From contig JAPOOG010000072.1 of NCBI GenBank assembly GCA_026713545.1, positions 31,701 through 95,700 on the forward strand: a stretch of 64,000 nucleotides of DNA, in the 5' to 3' direction. Both the position numbers and the translations under genes were made by a program. Positions 62,593-64,000 of the stretch are shown piece after piece (the first letter of the stretch is position 1; every line of letters starts with the position of its first letter). The notes beneath the pieces are model-generated. The model saw only the letters and a list, made by a program, of their open reading frames with translations. It made no database searches and was not told where the DNA came from. The stretch is from Bryobacterales bacterium. Lineage in GTDB: Bacteria > Acidobacteriota > Terriglobia > Bryobacterales > UBA6623.

Positions 62593-63534
62593 ATGCCCAC
62601 CCGACGACAATTCCTCACCCGATCCACGAAAGCCCTTGCCGCGGCCGCCGCGGGCGCGAAGTCCGCCACGGCGGACCAGCACCAGCGCCTCATCATCGAC
62701 ACGCACATCGAGTTCTGGACGTCCGAGCCGCGCTTCCCCTTCAACCACCCCGAGAACCCCGACTTCAAGCGAGCCCGCATGGACGCCCCGGTCGAAAACT
62801 TCGTCGAGCAGATGAAGGACTTCAACGTGAAGTACGCGGTCATCATCAATCCGCGCTACTTCGGTTGGGACAACTCCTACATGAGCCACTGCTACCACAC
62901 CTACAAGAACCTGTTCGTGGCGCACGGGCTCATCAATCCCGAGCATCCCAAGGTCGCCGAGCATCTGCGCTACTGGGTCACCGAGCACGGCTTCCAGGGC
63001 ATGCGGTTCAGCCCGATCTACCACCCGAAATCGACCTGGCTCAACTCGAAAGAGCACTATCCCCTCTGGACGGAAGCCGAGAAGCTCGGCGTCTGCTTCA
63101 ACTACTACATCCTTCCCCACCAGATGCCGATGCTCGAGGACATGGCCGGCCGCTTCCCCGGAGTGAACATCGTCGTCGACCACGCCGGCAAGCCCGACCT
63201 GAAGCTCAGCGACCCCTGGCCTGAGTTCAGGAAGATGTTCCGGCTCAAGAAGTTTCCGCAGGTATGGATCAGCAACTCCGAGCCCTACGAGATGTCCGAG
63301 ATCAAGAAATACCCCTATCTCGACACGCTGCCGTTCTACAAGGCCATCTATGAGGAATTCGGCGGCAAGCAGATCATCTGGGGCACGGGATACCCGCGCC
63401 CGCGCTGGGAACTGCCGATGGACCTGGAGCTCGAATTCGTCGACAAGATCTGCGATTTCTACAGCGACGAAGACCGCAAGCTCCTGCTCGGCGAGAATGC
63501 CCTGCGCATCTGGAAGTTCCCGGACTACGCGTAA
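62593..63534 (+). CDS. Secreted amidohydrolase_2 family protein with altered metal motif
   Basis: About 313 residues with a twin-arginine-like signal ('PTRRQFLTRSTKALAAAAAG'). The barrel begins 'LIIDTHIEFWTSEPRFPF' where most relatives have DTHxHxW; here the second ligand position is Glu. Later motifs are 'GMRFSPIYHPKSTW', 'NIVVDHAGKPD', 'VWISNSEPYEM' and 'IIWGTGYPRPRWELP', where the usual catalytic Asp region reads 'GTGYP'. The loss of a His and the G-T-G at the Asp site suggest reduced or changed catalysis. Function unknown. Confidence 0.83.
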   Translation: MPTRRQFLTRSTKALAAAAAGAKSATADQHQRLIIDTHIEFWTSEPRFPFNHPENPDFKRARMDAPVENFVEQMKDFNVKYAVIINPRYFGWDNSYMSHCYHTYKNLFVAHGLINPEHPKVAEHLRYWVTEHGFQGMRFSPIYHPKSTWLNSKEHYPLWTEAEKLGVCFNYYILPHQMPMLEDMAGRFPGVNIVVDHAGKPDLKLSDPWPEFRKMFRLKKFPQVWISNSEPYEMSEIKKYPYLDTLPFYKAIYEEFGGKQIIWGTGYPRPRWELPMDLELEFVDKICDFYSDEDRKLLLGENALRIWKFPDYA

Positions 63535-63602
63535 CCACCGCGCACGGCGGCTCCCGGCGGGAGCGGCGGCCAACGGCGCGCGGACAGCGGCTTGGGGGGT
63601 AT

Positions 63603-63632
63603 CCGAAGAATTCCGAAGAATTCCGAAGAATT
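63603..63632 (+). repeat. Three tandem copies of a 10-bp unit
   Basis: 'CCGAAGAATT' three times in exact tandem, then breaks. Ten bp is close to one helical turn. It lies about 70 nt after the amidohydrolase stop. Confidence 0.9.
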
Positions 63633-63686
63633 GTGGGAAATAGCGAGTTTTTGACTCGTTATGTTTCGGTAAAAAGTCGTCATCAG

Positions 63687-63728
63687 GCGGCAAAAACCCG
63701 TTCTCACGCGGCAAAGACCCGTTCTCAC
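63687..63728 (+). repeat. Two 21-bp tandem units plus a partial third
   Basis: 'GCGGCAAAAACCCGTTCTCAC' and 'GCGGCAAAGACCCGTTCTCAC' in tandem, followed by 'GCGGCAATAAACCCG'. A 21-bp period preserves a frame; on the minus strand it reads as heptapeptides of the type LPRENGS/LPRENGF. Confidence 0.9.
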
Positions 63729-63871
63729 GCGGCAATAAACCCGGAATATCCGGGAATGGCCCCGTCAACATTCGCAGCGAAGTCGTGACTTGGCGGCACG
63801 CGCGGCGGTCCGGGCGGCGGTTTCTGGTTGCGGGACACTTGCGCACCCCCGGGGAACCGAACGGCCATACA

Positions 63872-63908
63872 GGCCGTGTTTCGTGTCTCGTGAGCCGCAG
63901 GCACTTCG
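63872..63908 (-). repeat. Dispersed intergenic repeat, copy C (inverted relative to 61457-61512)
   Basis: The + strand reads 'GGCCGTGTTTCGTGTCTCGTG' then AGCC then 'GCAGGCACTTCG'. Its reverse complement matches copy A in the same two blocks with two mismatches in the 21-nt block. Confidence 0.7.
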
Positions 63909-64000
63909 CCTCGCCACCTGGCGAGACAGGCAGGCCATGATTCCCGTCTCCCAGCGTGGACACTGCTTGCGGGGCAATATTTTTAGCCGAACAATGGCGA

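Larger units (their letters stand above)
63535..64000. other. Gene-poor, repeat-rich tail of the window
   Basis: About 466 nt with three kinds of repeat (listed separately) and no gene I can support. Long minus-strand ORFs here (for example 62554..63963) run antisense through the amidohydrolase gene and are judged shadows. Confidence 0.6.

Noticed and set aside
62554-63963. 469-residue minus-strand ORF
   Set aside because: Runs antisense through the amidohydrolase gene; only its 5' portion over the repeats is intergenic, and that is noted as a repeat.

Overview
The window reads as a chromosomal segment of a GC-rich environmental bacterium, most likely an Acidobacteriota of the Solibacteres/Bryobacterales type. 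This rests on family content, not on a marker gene: an ADOP-type duplicated ABC permease with a dedicated sigma-54 two-component system, a DUF1552 plus cytochrome-c/DUF1587-1592-1585 pair, many twin-arginine secreted oxidoreductases and amidohydrolases, beta-propeller proteins, and a deiodinase-like selenoprotein. No phage, IS element, CRISPR array or rRNA operon was seen. One tRNA (Lys, CTT) is present.

Layout. 0-5.8 kb: ABC permease (cut by the left edge), its ATPase (frameshifted inside the P-loop codons), an NtrC-type regulator and its histidine kinase, all on +. 5.8-7.5 kb, minus strand: a secreted protein whose thioredoxin/deiodinase-like domain is interrupted in frame by TGA, followed by a bacterial-SECIS-like hairpin; read through as selenocysteine it gives one protein with a DsbD-alpha-like domain and six EF-hands. 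7.8-9.4 kb: antitoxin with a remnant PIN toxin, and an enolase-superfamily enzyme. 9.5-12.5 kb: overlapping operon mobA, radical SAM, hexulose-6-phosphate synthase, phosphohexuloisomerase. 12.8-17.8 kb: Ser/Thr kinase with PEGA repeats, cold-shock protein, glycerate 2-kinase, and a CHAD gene broken by an 11-bp tandem duplication. 18.1-22.0 kb: uncharacterised trio of HemW-like radical SAM, halogenase-like flavoprotein and PaaK-like adenylating enzyme. 22.3-29 kb: tRNA-Lys, the DUF1592/DUF1552 pair, bactofilin, methyltransferase, TPR protein.

29-37.4 kb, minus strand: argF-argG-argH-argR with a candidate ARG box before argF, then aroA, a Nudix hydrolase and argS. 37.7-42.2 kb: secreted or sugar-related enzymes. 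42.5-49.5 kb: siroheme nitrite/sulfite reductase with a C-terminal helical extension, a LarA-like (DUF2088) protein, uppP, ftsK. 49.5-53.8 kb: Bcp peroxiredoxin, two beta-propeller proteins and a TPR-like protein. 54-61.4 kb: a peptidoglycan-recycling locus (SSS symporter, serine hydrolase-NamZ fusion, murQ, nagA, murA). 61.5-64 kb: vapBC-like pair, secreted amidohydrolase, and repeat-rich intergenic DNA with an inverted pair of a dispersed element.

The strongest unusual observation is the selenocysteine-type deiodinase/DsbD/EF-hand fusion. The radical SAM-halogenase-PaaK trio, the RuMP-type operon and the peptidoglycan-recycling locus are the next most interesting. Two genes appear broken by single small events (1-nt loss in the ABC ATPase, 11-bp duplication in the CHAD gene), each of which could be real or an assembly error. 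All family names come from reading motifs by eye; no database search was run.
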